Assembly: GCA_035552775.1 (NCBI GenBank)
Contig: DASZKW010000032.1
Span: forward strand, 1 to 64,000
From: DASZKW01 sp035552775
GTDB lineage: Bacteria > Actinomycetota > Acidimicrobiia > Acidimicrobiales > Palsa-688
DNA length: 64,000 bases
Direction of reading: 5' to 3'
The position numbers were made by a program, and so were the translations under genes. The notes under the pieces are model-generated. The model saw only the letters and a program-made list of their open reading frames with translations, did no database searches and had not been told where the DNA came from. Numbering within the stretch: the stretch's first letter is position 1; each line of letters begins with the position of its first letter. This document shows positions 9,230 to 18,906 of this stretch, piece after piece.

Positions 9230-10779
9230 GCGCCGCGCCCGCGGACGACGGCCAGGAACGTCTTGAGGGCGATCACGAAGTCCAAGGCGAGCGACCAGTT
9301 CTCCACGTAGTACAGATCGAGGCGGAGCGTTTCCATCCAGGGCAGGTCGCAGCGGCCGCTGACCTGCCACAGCCCGGTGAGACCGGGCCGCACCAGCAGT
9401 CTCCTCCACGCCTCGTCGGTGTACTCCTCGAGCTCGCTCGGGAGGGGAGGGCGGGGACCGACCATCGACATCTTCCCGGTGACCACATGGGCGATCTGGG
9501 GCAGCTCGTCGAACGAGAAGCGACGCAGCCAACGTCCCACGGGGGTGACCCGGGGGTCCCGGCGCATCTTGAACAGGGGCCCATCCGACTCGTTGAACCC
9601 GACCAGGTCCCCCTGACGGGAGTCGGCGCCGTCGACCATGGTGCGGAACTTGTACATCCAAAATGCTGTACCTGCGCGCCCCACCCGTACCTGACGGTAG
9701 AACGCCGGTCCTCTGCTGGTCGCCCGTACAGCGGCGGCGATAAGCACCATGAGCGGCGCGAGCACGATCAACAGAACCTGGGCCAGCACGCGCTCGACGA
9801 CGCCTTTTATCACCCGGCTCACACCGTCCAAGCGGGGCTCCTCCACGTGCAGCAACGGCAGCCCGGCCACGGGCCGCACGGCGATGCGGGGGCCGGCCAC
9901 GCCGGTGACGCTGGGCGCCACGATGAGGTCGACACCGCTGCCCTCCAGCTGCCAGGAGAACTCGCGGATGGCACCCAGACCGAGGACGGCGGCGTCGGCC
10001 AGGACCACGGCATCCGCGTTGCCGGCGAGGACCCATCCGATGAGGTCTGCGGGGGACGCCACCACGGGAACGACGGCGTCGTCGACGGGCACACCCGTCG
10101 CGTCCTCGCCGATGCACGCGCCGACGACTTCGAGACCCACGTAACGCTCCCGTTTGAGGTGCCGGACCAGGTCGGCGACGTGATGGGGCCTACCCACCAC
10201 GACGGTGCGCTGGGTGAAGCGTCCCGCCTCGCGCAGGCGGTGGAGTCGTTGACGGGCCAGCCAGTGGGCGGCGATCGTGAAGGCCACCGCCAGCGGACCC
10301 ACCACCAAGACGTAGTAGCGGCTCAACAGGCTGAGATGGAGAAGAAAGGCGGCCGCAGCCACCAAGGCGACGAGGCGGACGATGGCGTTGAGGATCCGGC
10401 GGTACTCGTCGGCGCCGTCACCGATGACCCGCCGGTCATATACCCGGCTGGACGCGAGGACCAGCACCCACACGGGCGCCAGCACCGCCGAAAGGGTATA
10501 CAGGGACAGGTGCAGTGACGGGCTCAGGAGTCTCGGCGGCGACGCACCGAAGCGGAGACGCTCGGCGATGACACCCGCCAGTAGGACGCTGATGGCGTCG
10601 CCGACAACGACGCCCACGCGGTACTTCCGCTCCCACGGTGGCGAAGCAGCTGTAGGACGCCTATGACCGCCTTGACGGGGCGAGGCAGAGCCGCTCGGTA
10701 GGGACACTGCTGTCCGGTCCAACTGGTGCACCGGGCGGCACGATAGCGCACCGAGTCGTCGAACGGCCACCACGAGCAC
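9223..10779 (-). CDS. Polyprenyl-phosphate sugar-1-phosphate transferase (WbaP/EpsL type)
   Basis: A 518-residue initiating transferase. The N-terminal half has about four to five membrane helices and a CoA-binding-like Rossmann region (VVVGRPHHVADLVRHL); the C-terminal third is the bacterial sugar transferase domain with YKFRTMVDGAD, DELPQ, MVGPRPPLPSELEEY and GLTGLWQVSGR. It moves a sugar-1-phosphate from a UDP-sugar to undecaprenyl phosphate, the first step of repeat-unit assembly. A second enzyme of the same class lies at 32150-33673, so the region may prime two products or be redundant. The start is uncertain: GTG at 10779 or GTG at 10707, which would remove 24 poorly conserved residues. 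Glucose or galactose specificity cannot be told. Confidence 0.88.
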   Translation of the reverse strand: MLVVAVRRLGALSCRPVHQLDRTAVSLPSGSASPRQGGHRRPTAASPPWERKYRVGVVVGDAISVLLAGVIAERLRFGASPPRLLSPSLHLSLYTLSAVLAPVWVLVLASSRVYDRRVIGDGADEYRRILNAIVRLVALVAAAAFLLHLSLLSRYYVLVVGPLAVAFTIAAHWLARQRLHRLREAGRFTQRTVVVGRPHHVADLVRHLKRERYVGLEVVGACIGEDATGVPVDDAVVPVVASPADLIGWVLAGNADAVVLADAAVLGLGAIREFSWQLEGSGVDLIVAPSVTGVAGPRIAVRPVAGLPLLHVEEPRLDGVSRVIKGVVERVLAQVLLIVLAPLMVLIAAAVRATSRGPAFYRQVRVGRAGTAFWMYKFRTMVDGADSRQGDLVGFNESDGPLFKMRRDPRVTPVGRWLRRFSFDELPQIAHVVTGKMSMVGPRPPLPSELEEYTDEAWRRLLVRPGLTGLWQVSGRCDLPWMETLRLDLYYVENWSLALDFVIALKTFLAVVRGRGAY

Positions 10780-10840
10780 CGCCCAGCGTGATCATCCGGG
10801 GGACGCTGTGCGCGTAACCTGTCCCAGATGGAGTACTCGA

Positions 10841-11716
10841 ATGCTCACTGACGAGCCCAAGCCGCCAGAATCCGGAGCACGGCTGGATGAGCGTTATCTG
10901 CAACTGCTCAAGCACATGCTCACCCGCAGCGGATTCCAGCCTGAAACGATCTACCAGGAGATCAACGTCGGCCGGCACCCTGCGATACTGGGGTGGGCGA
11001 TCAGGTCCGCCCAATATCTTCTTGCTCGCCGGTCCATCAGGTTGATGGGCGTACGGCGCTACGATCCGGCCCAGAGGGAGGTCGGCGCGGACTGGCCCGA
11101 CATGGCAGAAACCATGGTGGGCCTACGGCGCCTCGACGCCCTTCAGGCGTGTCTGGAGACGATCTTCAAGGACAACGTTCCCGGCGACATTCTCGAGGCC
11201 GGGGTATGGCGGGGGGGTTCGAGCATCTTCATGCGAGGGGTGCTCGCCGTCCACAATGAGAACGATCGCCATTCTTGGCTCGCTGACTCGTTCATGGGCG
11301 TTCCCGCCCCCGACGTCGCCAACTACCCAGCGGACGAGGGCATGCTTCTTCACACGTTCCGCCAGCTCGCAGTACCGAAGGACGAGGTACGCCGCAATTT
11401 TGAACGGTACGACCTTCTCGATGAAAACGTTCATTTCTTGGAAGGCTGGTTCAAGGACACTCTGCCGGGTGCGCCCATAGGGCGACTCGCCCTCCTCCGC
11501 CTGGACGGCGACCTCTACGAGTCGACGATACTTCCGCTCGAGGCCCTATACGACAAGGTATCACCGGGTGGTTTTGTCGTTATTGACGACTATTACAATA
11601 TCGAACCTTGTCGCCGTGCCACTGACACATTCCGGCAAGAGAACGAGATAATGGAGCCGGTGGAAAAGATCGACTGGTGCGGGGCCTTTTGGCGTAAGGG
11701 CTACCCGAGTGGCTAG
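10841..11716 (+). CDS. TylF/MycF-family sugar O-methyltransferase
   Basis: A 291-residue protein with the TylF/MycF signature: DALQACLETIFKDNVPGDIL, EAGVWRGGSSIFMRG (SAM-binding motif I), DSFMGVPAP, then LLRLDGDLYEST and the metal-binding VVIDDYYN. Characterised members methylate sugar hydroxyls on macrolides in a metal-dependent reaction; members in polysaccharide loci are thought to methylate glycan hydroxyls. The ATG at 10841 has an ideal GGAG 7 nt upstream (10830-10833), which decides the start over an earlier in-frame codon. It heads a plus-strand operon with two GT2 genes, a GT4 and a second methyltransferase, and probably caps or decorates the sugar built by them. Confidence 0.85.
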   Translation: MLTDEPKPPESGARLDERYLQLLKHMLTRSGFQPETIYQEINVGRHPAILGWAIRSAQYLLARRSIRLMGVRRYDPAQREVGADWPDMAETMVGLRRLDALQACLETIFKDNVPGDILEAGVWRGGSSIFMRGVLAVHNENDRHSWLADSFMGVPAPDVANYPADEGMLLHTFRQLAVPKDEVRRNFERYDLLDENVHFLEGWFKDTLPGAPIGRLALLRLDGDLYESTILPLEALYDKVSPGGFVVIDDYYNIEPCRRATDTFRQENEIMEPVEKIDWCGAFWRKGYPSG

Positions 11717-12638
11717 TTCCATGAGTCGGGATGTCTCTGTCACCACCGTGGTGCCGATCTACAACGGGCTGCCCTTTCTGCCCGACGCAGTGAACTCTCT
11801 TCTCGCCCAGACCCTCCAGGGCCGGATCCTTTTGATCGACGACGGGTCGACCGACGGCAGCGGCGAGTACCTCGACCGCCTGAGCGACAGCCGCGTCACT
11901 GTCGTTCACCAGCCGAACGTCGGCTTGGCCACGACGCTCAACCACGCGTACATGGACCTGGTCGACACCGAGTTCGTCGCCCGGCTCGACCAGGACGACG
12001 TCGCCAGCCCGAACCGGCTGGCCACACAGCTCGACATCCTGCTCGCTCGCCGGGATGCGGCCGCAGTCTTCACCTCGGTTGCCAAGATCGGCGCCAACGG
12101 TCAACGGCTCAACGTCCACCCGTCGGCGGACGGGCGGACGGTCACCTACGAGCCGAGTGCGATAATGTGCCCCCTTCCCAGCACCATGATGGCGCGCACC
12201 GATGCGCTGGTTTCCGCTGGTGGCCACCGAGGCGAGTTGTACCCATCGGATGATTACGACCTCGCGTTACGACTCGCCGAGAAAAATCTGGTACTCCTGC
12301 TCCACGAACCGCTCGTCAGCTACCGGGTACACCGTGGGAACGCCACCTGGCAGACCTGGAGGAGCGGCGAGTTCACCACGCGCTACGCCTGGGCGATGCA
12401 CCGGCTGAGGGTCGCCGGTCTCCCCGAGATTCCCCTCGAGACATGGAAGGCCGGATCTGCCAGTGGACTCGGCGAGCTTCGGTACCGGATGGGCGCAATC
12501 GGCCGGCTGTGCTTCCGGCGGGCGGGCATGGGGATGGGGGAAGGACGCCGGCTCGCCGCCGCCTGCTGGATGGGGCCAGCCATGCTGCTCGCGCCCCGTT
12601 TCGCCTGGCAGGGGCTTCGCCGGGCGACCCGCCCCTGA
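11709..12638 (+). CDS. Glycosyltransferase family 2
   Basis: A 309-residue GT-A enzyme. It opens VTTVVPIYNGLPFLPDAV, has the nucleotide-binding DDGSTDGS block (about residues 40-47) and the metal-binding DQDD (about residue 96), and a C-terminal helical region typical of rhamnosyl- and glucosyltransferases. It adds one sugar from a nucleotide donor to the lipid-linked repeat unit. The GTG at 11709 is preferred because AAGGG lies 8 nt upstream, and it overlaps the methyltransferase gene by 8 nt; an ATG at 11721 is the alternative. It is second in the plus-strand operon. Confidence 0.85.
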   Translation: MASSMSRDVSVTTVVPIYNGLPFLPDAVNSLLAQTLQGRILLIDDGSTDGSGEYLDRLSDSRVTVVHQPNVGLATTLNHAYMDLVDTEFVARLDQDDVASPNRLATQLDILLARRDAAAVFTSVAKIGANGQRLNVHPSADGRTVTYEPSAIMCPLPSTMMARTDALVSAGGHRGELYPSDDYDLALRLAEKNLVLLLHEPLVSYRVHRGNATWQTWRSGEFTTRYAWAMHRLRVAGLPEIPLETWKAGSASGLGELRYRMGAIGRLCFRRAGMGMGEGRRLAAACWMGPAMLLAPRFAWQGLRRATRP

Positions 12639-12644
12639 GCACCC

Positions 12645-13592
12645 GTGACGACGACCGGCCGCCCGCTCAGACCCGCAGTGAGCGTGGTCATCCCGCTGTA
12701 CAACGGGTCGCCCCTCGTGGCCGAGACGGTGAGCAGCGTGTTGCGCCAGACCTTTGAGGACCTCGAGCTCATCGTCGTCGACGACGGGTCGACCGACGGC
12801 TCGGCCGACACCGTCGAGTCCCAGATCGGCGGTGACCGGCGCGCTCGACTCGTGCGGTGCGCAAACGGCGGGGTAGCGGCAGCACGCAACCGCGGGCTTG
12901 CCCAATCGGAGGGACGCTTCGTGGCGTTTGTCGACCAGGACGACCTGTGGTACCCCGACAAGCTGCGCAGACAGGTCGAGCTCATGGACCGACGGCCCGA
13001 CCTGGCCGTGGTCGGCTGCCTCATGGACTACGTCAGCGCCACCGGCTGCCGCCTGGGCAGGACCGCCCAGACCCCGCTGCGGATAGACGCCGACGCCGTG
13101 CGCACGGCCGTTTTGATGCCATTCCCGATTTCAGGAGCCCTTTTCCGGGCCGGCGTCCTGCGCCGGGCAGGAGGCAGCCGGGATCTCTTCGGCCCCGGCA
13201 TGGCCACTGCCGCGGACATGGAGCTCGTGGCCATAGCTGCCGCAGCAGGAGACGTCGACTGCATCCGGGAAGCCCTGGGCGGCTACCGGGTGCATCGCTC
13301 CAGCGTGACGGCGCAGTCCCATCGGGTACAGCTGACGGCTCTTCACTACCTCCAGGCAGTCCTGGCCGATCCGCCTCTGGCGGAGCGGACCCCCTGGACC
13401 GCATACCGGGATGCGTACCGGCCCAAGGTCCGCACACGCCTCTCGAGTGTCGCCTCCGAACAGTACCGTCGGGCGGGGATCGAGGCACTGGAGCGGCGCT
13501 GGCCGGCTGCCCTAGCCCACTTCGGAGCGGCGATGGCTCTCGGCCCGGTTTACGCGGGGAGGAGACTCTTGCGCCAGCTTGGTCGGATCTGA
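12645..13592 (+). CDS. Glycosyltransferase family 2
   Basis: A 315-residue GT-A enzyme closely similar in layout to the gene before it: VSVVIPLYNGSPLVAETV, VVDDGSTDGSADT, then VDQDDLWYPDKLRRQ with the metal-binding DQDD. The pair may come from an old duplication, but they are too different for a recent one. It starts with GTG 6 nt after the previous stop. It probably adds the next sugar of the repeat unit; the donor is unknown. Confidence 0.85.
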   Translation: MTTTGRPLRPAVSVVIPLYNGSPLVAETVSSVLRQTFEDLELIVVDDGSTDGSADTVESQIGGDRRARLVRCANGGVAAARNRGLAQSEGRFVAFVDQDDLWYPDKLRRQVELMDRRPDLAVVGCLMDYVSATGCRLGRTAQTPLRIDADAVRTAVLMPFPISGALFRAGVLRRAGGSRDLFGPGMATAADMELVAIAAAAGDVDCIREALGGYRVHRSSVTAQSHRVQLTALHYLQAVLADPPLAERTPWTAYRDAYRPKVRTRLSSVASEQYRRAGIEALERRWPAALAHFGAAMALGPVYAGRRLLRQLGRI

Positions 13593-13607
13593 CACCAGGG
13601 CGACAAC

Positions 13608-14747
13608 GTGAGGCTCGCTAGCGTGGCCGGCGTGCTCGACGTGGCCGTCATCCGCAGGACCGGGCCGGCCGGGTGGAGCATGGACCGCCTGGCCGATGCG
13701 CTCGAAGGCTCGCGTGTCGACGAAGGGCTGCGCATCAGAGGCATTGGGCCGCGGACGGCGCAGGGCACCGGCCAGGCGCACGAGTGGTCAGCTCGATGGC
13801 ACCGCTGGGTCTGCCAACCGCTCGAGCTCACCCGTGTTGCTGGTGATGTGTTCCACCTCGTCGATCACTCAGACGCCCACCTGCTGCGGGTCCTTCCAGC
13901 CGAGCGGACAGTGGTCACATGCCACGACCTCCTACTGCTTCGGGCCGAAGCCGGTGAGCTGCCCTACGCCGGGCGTAGGTGGTGGGGGGCGCGCTTTCGA
14001 TGGACTGTCGGCCATCTTCGACGGGCGGGGGCGGTAGTTTGTCCGTCCGAGGCGACGCGTAGCGACGTGCTCCGTTTTTGTGACGTGGAGCCGGAGCGCA
14101 CCCACGTCATACCGCAAGGGATAGCCTCGTACTTCCGACCATCCACCAGTGACGCTCGAATGGCCACCCGTCGGCGCTTGAAACTGGGAGACGCCCAGGT
14201 CGTGTTCCAGGTGGCGACGGGCGTCTTCTACAAGAACGTCCAAGTCGGCCCGGCTGTGATTGCTTCATTGCACGAGCGGGGCTTGGACGTGGTCATGGTC
14301 CGGGTGGGACCTCCCTTGTCCCTGACCGACCGGGCTCAAGCCGAAAGCGCGGGGCTGGCCGGCCGGATCATCGAACTGGGCGCCGTGTCGGAACCGGAGT
14401 TGGTCGAGCTCTACGGCGCCGCCGATGCCCTGCTGTTTCCTTCGACCGGCGAGGGATTCGGTTGGCCTGCCCTGGAGGCGATGGCGTGTGGCCTACCGGT
14501 TATCGTGTCGTCCACGCCGGCGCTCACCGAGCTCACGGGAGGAGCAGCACGGCGGGCCGCTCCCGACGATGTCGTCGGCCTCGCCGACGAGGTGGCTACG
14601 GTCCTCACCGACGACGACGTGGCCGCAACGATGCGCGCAGCAGGGCTGCGCCGGGCCGGCACGTACACATGGGAGCGCACACTGCGGTCTTACGCGTCCA
14701 TCTACTGCTCGCTCGCCGAGGACTCTCCACCGGACTGCACGAGGTGA
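13608..14747 (+). CDS. Glycosyltransferase family 4
   Basis: A 379-residue GT-B enzyme. The N-terminal domain has DVFHLVDHSDAHLLR and VVTCHDLLLLRA. The C-terminal domain has FQVATGVFYKNVQ, where family members usually have a K-N pair before a long helix, and FPSTGEGFGWPALEAMACG with the EX7E pair. It acts as a cytoplasmic retaining glycosyltransferase on the lipid-linked saccharide. Its GTG start follows the GT2 gene by 15 nt, and its stop is shared with the next start (GTGA, 14744-14747), so it is in the same operon. Confidence 0.85.
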   Translation: MRLASVAGVLDVAVIRRTGPAGWSMDRLADALEGSRVDEGLRIRGIGPRTAQGTGQAHEWSARWHRWVCQPLELTRVAGDVFHLVDHSDAHLLRVLPAERTVVTCHDLLLLRAEAGELPYAGRRWWGARFRWTVGHLRRAGAVVCPSEATRSDVLRFCDVEPERTHVIPQGIASYFRPSTSDARMATRRRLKLGDAQVVFQVATGVFYKNVQVGPAVIASLHERGLDVVMVRVGPPLSLTDRAQAESAGLAGRIIELGAVSEPELVELYGAADALLFPSTGEGFGWPALEAMACGLPVIVSSTPALTELTGGAARRAAPDDVVGLADEVATVLTDDDVAATMRAAGLRRAGTYTWERTLRSYASIYCSLAEDSPPDCTR

Positions 14748-15289
14748 ACGGACCGCGGCGGCTCAACCTCGGGTGCGGGCATGATGTGCGTCGCGGGTGG
14801 ATCAACCTCGACGTGATGGCTCTACCCGGCGTCGACGTGGTGCACAACCTTGACGAGGTCCCGTTTCCCTTCGCCGATGCCGCCTTCGACGAAATTGAAT
14901 GCCAGGACGTAATCGAGCATCTTGACCTTGTTCCCACAATGCACGAGCTGCACCGGGTCCTGGCGCCCGGAGGGCGGCTTCACATCCGTAGTCCGCACTT
15001 TACAAGCTTCGTGTTCTGGGCTGATCCCACCCACAGGAGAGCCTTTTCAATCGCCACCTTCGGGTTCTTCGTGCCCGGCCAGAGCTCTAAGCGCGACTAC
15101 TACTTCGAGTTTGCGTTCTCCGCCGTGGAACGATCAGCGATCAGCTTCCACAAGACTCCCCGCCAGCCCTGGAACCGTATTGTCGAGCGTCTAGTCAACC
15201 ACTCGCCCACGCTCCAGTACTACTACGAGGCCACCTTCCTCGCGCGCTTGTTCCCGGCCCTGAACATTGAGGTGACACTCGTCCGCTAG
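14744..15289 (+). CDS. Class I SAM-dependent methyltransferase, short form
   Basis: A 181-residue methyltransferase. It opens directly with RLNLGCGHDVRRGWINLDVM (motif I and the acidic loop), followed by VPFPFADAAFDEIECQDVIEH and a C-terminal YYEATFLARLFPALNIEVTLVR. This layout fits the small Methyltransf_11-like proteins common in lipopolysaccharide and capsule clusters. The GTG at 14744 forms a GTGA overlap with the stop of the GT4; the longer frame upstream is antisense-like sequence within that gene. It is the last gene of the plus-strand operon and overlaps the convergent methyltransferase by 4 bp. The substrate is presumably a sugar hydroxyl or carboxyl. Confidence 0.8.
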   Translation: MNGPRRLNLGCGHDVRRGWINLDVMALPGVDVVHNLDEVPFPFADAAFDEIECQDVIEHLDLVPTMHELHRVLAPGGRLHIRSPHFTSFVFWADPTHRRAFSIATFGFFVPGQSSKRDYYFEFAFSAVERSAISFHKTPRQPWNRIVERLVNHSPTLQYYYEATFLARLFPALNIEVTLVR

Positions 15290-16092
15290 GGTACCCTCCT
15301 TCCGCTAGCCAGAAGGAGAAACGTGTTCGGGCGAAACATCCGCTCCCCGATCTTCTGCAGGACGGCGGCCTGGGTGGACCAATAGGGCGAAACCGATACT
15401 TCGAGAAATGACTCGGACAGTCGTCGGCGAATCTCCTCTTGGTCCAGACCCTGACGCACGACATGATACTCGACCATATCTGAGGGATCATTCTCATCCA
15501 GCTGGTGTCGGAGCCTACGGCTCACTGTTTGCATACCCACACGATAGTTTCCACGAGACAGACGCCAGACCAGATAACAGGCACGGTCAAGACGGTGAGT
15601 GGCGCGTCCAACGGTTGGGTACCAGAGGGGATCCTGCAGGGAAAGCAACGTGCCGCCAGCATACATATGCTTAGTCGTTACACCATGCAAAAAGGCCAGG
15701 TAGTCCGGGATGTGGTGGAGCACTGATGAGCACAACACAAATGAGAACCTCTGCCCTTCGAGTAGAGCTAGAGAACCGTCGGGATCAAAAACAGCTCGAA
15801 AATGTGGGTTGTGACGGTAGCGCCCCTCAAGATATGATATCGAGGGACGCGACATCTCACTCGCGGTCACCTCCGCACCTGCGGCCAGCAAGGGCTCGGT
15901 AAAGGCGCCATGGCCCGCGCCGACTTCGAGAACGCTAAGAGGTAGGCCGGATTCGGCAAGTGCAGTCAGTGCGTCGAGGACCGTGGCCACGAGCCAGTCA
16001 TACAGGGTCGGATGTGCTAGGTGCGGGCTCGTCGATCTATAATCGTGGCCTTCGCCGTGGGCGAACTCCTGGTGCGGCTGTACTCGAGCCAT
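15286..16092 (-). CDS. Class I SAM-dependent methyltransferase
   Basis: A 268-residue protein with a typical N-terminal SAM domain: LSVLEVGAGHGAFTEPLLAAG (motif I), VTASEMSRPSISYLE (acidic strand), FVLCSSVLHHIPDYLAFLHG, and GGTLLSLQDPLWYP. The C-terminal third (about residues 180-268) is a helical extension. Base composition appears lower in GC than the flanking glycosyltransferase genes, which hints at later arrival. It is the only minus-strand gene between two plus-strand operons, so it has its own transcription start. Role: probably methylation of a glycan or its lipid carrier; not established. Confidence 0.78.
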   Translation of the reverse strand: MARVQPHQEFAHGEGHDYRSTSPHLAHPTLYDWLVATVLDALTALAESGLPLSVLEVGAGHGAFTEPLLAAGAEVTASEMSRPSISYLEGRYRHNPHFRAVFDPDGSLALLEGQRFSFVLCSSVLHHIPDYLAFLHGVTTKHMYAGGTLLSLQDPLWYPTVGRATHRLDRACYLVWRLSRGNYRVGMQTVSRRLRHQLDENDPSDMVEYHVVRQGLDQEEIRRRLSESFLEVSVSPYWSTQAAVLQKIGERMFRPNTFLLLASGRRVP

Positions 16093-16125
16093 CGCCAAAA
16101 ATCGTAACCTGCCACGAGGCGAGGG

Positions 16126-17637
16126 ATGAGTAGCGTGGATGGACAGCCGTTCAGCAGCGCGACGGGCGATTCCACTCGTCGGCGCCTATCCCGGAATCTC
16201 GCCTCCCTCTCGGCTGCGGCTGTGGTCAGCAAGGCCCTGACCTTCGCGGGGGCCCTCGTCGTCGCGCGCATCCTCGGGCCTCGCACCCTCGGTCCCTTGG
16301 CCGTGGCCCAGACCTTCGCCATGGGCGCATCCATGTTTGCTGACCTCGGATTGACCGTGGTATCGATGCGCGACATCGTCCGGCGTCCTCGGGAACTCTC
16401 GCGAGTCGTCAGCATCACACTCGCAGTGCAGTGCACCGCAGCGTTGCTCCTTACCGCCGTCCTTTTGGTCTTGGCAGCCGTGGCGCCGTTCCCAAGTGGA
16501 TCAGGACGCCTTCTCGTCCTTTCCTCGCCATTGCTCATCGTCATGGCGTTAAGCACCGTGTACGCGCTCCAGGGCGTCGAGGCCATGGGTCTCGTCGCGC
16601 TGGCGCGTCTGCTCGGCGTGGTTATCACCGCCGTGGGAATGGTCGTCTCCGTAATTGTCACGGGTAGCACGGCCTGGGTGGCAGTTATGTCCTGGGTAGG
16701 TCTGCTAGCCGCCGATGCCTTTGCGATCACCGGCCTAAGGCGTCGCCACGGCCTGCGCCTCACGGGCATTCGCCTAGCCGAATGCGTCGCGCTCGTTCAC
16801 AGGGCAACGCCTTTCATCGTCAACGGAGCCCTTGCCATCGCCCTAATGATCGTCGACACGGCGAGCCTAAGCTTGTTCGGGACCGCCACCGACGTGGGGA
16901 TCTATGGTGTCGGATGGAGCCTCAGTTTTGGCGCTGCGGGAATCCTCGTCCTGGTGACCGATGCGTCGTTCCCCGAGATGGTGCGACGCTGGCACGAATC
17001 TCCTCGCCGCCTCCGCCAGTTCTCAGACGAGGTGATTTCCATGCTGTCCCGGCTGACCTTCGCTGGGGCGGCCCTGGTTTCGATGGAATCGTCCGGGATC
17101 GTCCGGCTACTCCTCGGCTCGAGCTTTCGCGGGACGGCGACGGTCCTGGCGATCCTGATATGGATCGTCCCAGTTGGCGCTATAAGTATGATGCACAGCT
17201 TCGGCATGCTCGCCTCCGGTGCCCAGAAAGCCCTCGTCCGCCGCCGACTGATAGCGGTGTCGTTTGCCTTAGTGAGCTGCCCGATCGCCGCTGTCTACGG
17301 GGGTCCTCCTGAGGTAGCCCTGGTTATCCTCGGCGCTCACGTCCTGGAGACCTCTCTGTTCGCTATCCGCAATGCCAGAACGGGTAGCTCTTCCCCGCTG
17401 AGGCCGTGGCTTAGCCAGGTAGACTTCCTCGCCATTCCCCTCGTTGCGCTCTTATCCCTCAATCTGGCTTGGAGCACCCGGCCCCTGCCTGTCGCAATAG
17501 TGGTCTGGGCCATCGCCACCCTGGGAGCGGAAACGCGCCGCGGCTTCTCAACTGCGCGCGCCCTTCTCGCATGGCGGCGCTCCGCGGTCCCGGTGGTCCC
17601 GCAAGAGCCTTCGGGTGCTCCTCCAGCCGGCGGCTAG
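16126..17637 (+). CDS. Oligosaccharide flippase (Wzx/MATE-like)
   Basis: A 503-residue protein with about 12-14 hydrophobic helices. The first two helices carry LASLSAAAVVSKALTFAGAL and VVARILGPRTLGPLAVAQTF, the conserved start of the RfbX/Wzx group in the MOP exporter superfamily. It flips the undecaprenyl-linked repeat unit from the inner to the outer membrane face. GAGG lies a few nt before the ATG. It heads a plus-strand unit with a GT2 gene and an acetyltransferase. Only one clear flippase is seen in the window, which argues for one main Wzx-dependent product. Confidence 0.88.
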   Translation: MSSVDGQPFSSATGDSTRRRLSRNLASLSAAAVVSKALTFAGALVVARILGPRTLGPLAVAQTFAMGASMFADLGLTVVSMRDIVRRPRELSRVVSITLAVQCTAALLLTAVLLVLAAVAPFPSGSGRLLVLSSPLLIVMALSTVYALQGVEAMGLVALARLLGVVITAVGMVVSVIVTGSTAWVAVMSWVGLLAADAFAITGLRRRHGLRLTGIRLAECVALVHRATPFIVNGALAIALMIVDTASLSLFGTATDVGIYGVGWSLSFGAAGILVLVTDASFPEMVRRWHESPRRLRQFSDEVISMLSRLTFAGAALVSMESSGIVRLLLGSSFRGTATVLAILIWIVPVGAISMMHSFGMLASGAQKALVRRRLIAVSFALVSCPIAAVYGGPPEVALVILGAHVLETSLFAIRNARTGSSSPLRPWLSQVDFLAIPLVALLSLNLAWSTRPLPVAIVVWAIATLGAETRRGFSTARALLAWRRSAVPVVPQEPSGAPPAGG

Positions 17638-17646
17638 GGTTGGTTC

Positions 17647-18738
17647 GTGCTGAGCCCGCCTAAGAATCCGTTGGGCAAGAATCCCCAGCTTTCCATCTGT
17701 ATACCCACCCACGACGGCAGGGCGGTGACGCTCGAACAGACACTGCAAAGCATCCACGCACAACTGGGCGACTCACCGCCAGGGACCATCGAGGTGTGCA
17801 TCTCCGACGGCGGATCCCGCGATGGCACCGTGGCAATGGTCGAGCGCATCCACTTCGAATTCGGGACCACCCTTAAATACGAACGTGCCACCGTGGACGG
17901 CGGGTTCGCGGCGCACGAGATGAGGTCGGTGGACATGGCGTCGGGGAGGCACTGCTGGCTGTTCAGCTCAGATGACGCCATCGCACCCGGCGGTATCGAG
18001 ACCGTCCGCCGCGTCTTAGATGCAGACCCCGACATCCTCGGGCTCTCCTTCCCGTTTGTCACCTATGATCGCGAGCTGATCGGCCCGATCGTCGGCACAA
18101 AGGCGGAGGCCGAGGATGCCAAGTACTTCCCCCGTCCCTGGCGGCACCCCCGGCAATTCGAGAGCCGCCGTGAGGTGGCTAGGGAGTTAGGTGTACTTTT
18201 TTCCTACCTCGCCAGCCACGTGGTTCGCGGCGACGCCTGGGCCTATGCCCGGGCGACCGTGGAGTTGGAGGGTGGACTCCACTCCAAACCATTTCCTCAC
18301 ATCGAGATATTTTCTCGGATGCTGGACACTGGTGAAAGCTGGAGGTGGATCCCCCAACAGGTCGTTCTACGGAGGGGCGAGAATGATTCCTGGACGCCTC
18401 GCGTGTTTGACGGCAATCAAGCTCGTTATTGGATGGAGATGCTCGGTGAGCTGAAGAGGCTGTACCGGGACCTGTCGGGCCAAGACGCTGCCGTCTGCCG
18501 GATATTGATGAACCGATGGCGTTTCAATGTTGCCAAGCCGGGACACCTTCTCGCGAACCGGCGCGTCTACGGCTCGACCTACACAGGTTGGGCCGAAATG
18601 GTCGTCGGCTACACTCGCTCACTGTGGCAGAGCCCCCAATACTGGGTTAGCGCCCTCCCCGTGCTGCTCATCCCGCCTGCTCTTCTACCTTTCGCAGTGT
18701 TCATTCAGCACGTTAAGGATCAACGTCTTGGGCGGTGA
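17647..18738 (+). CDS. Glycosyltransferase family 2 with C-terminal membrane helix
   Basis: A 363-residue GT-A enzyme: LSICIPTHDGRAVTLEQTL, VCISDGGSRDGT (the usual DDGS is replaced by SDGGS), and SSDDAIAPGGIE with the metal-binding DD. The last about 25 residues are hydrophobic (VSALPVLLIPPALLPFAVF) and may anchor it to the membrane. Its GTG start lies 9 nt after the flippase stop. It is likely to add a side-chain or terminal sugar; the donor is unknown. Confidence 0.82.
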   Translation: MLSPPKNPLGKNPQLSICIPTHDGRAVTLEQTLQSIHAQLGDSPPGTIEVCISDGGSRDGTVAMVERIHFEFGTTLKYERATVDGGFAAHEMRSVDMASGRHCWLFSSDDAIAPGGIETVRRVLDADPDILGLSFPFVTYDRELIGPIVGTKAEAEDAKYFPRPWRHPRQFESRREVARELGVLFSYLASHVVRGDAWAYARATVELEGGLHSKPFPHIEIFSRMLDTGESWRWIPQQVVLRRGENDSWTPRVFDGNQARYWMEMLGELKRLYRDLSGQDAAVCRILMNRWRFNVAKPGHLLANRRVYGSTYTGWAEMVVGYTRSLWQSPQYWVSALPVLLIPPALLPFAVFIQHVKDQRLGR

Positions 18739-18906
18739 TTTCCGTCACCGTGCTGACCTCCCACCGCGCGGCAAGAGGTGGACCACGATCACGCGTGCAC
18801 CAAGTGGTCAAGATCAACTACGCGAGACCCGAGCAGTGCACGAGACGGACGCGGGGCGGGTCACGCCTCCCCATGAAGCCACCAGCGACCGAATACACTC
18901 GGCAGG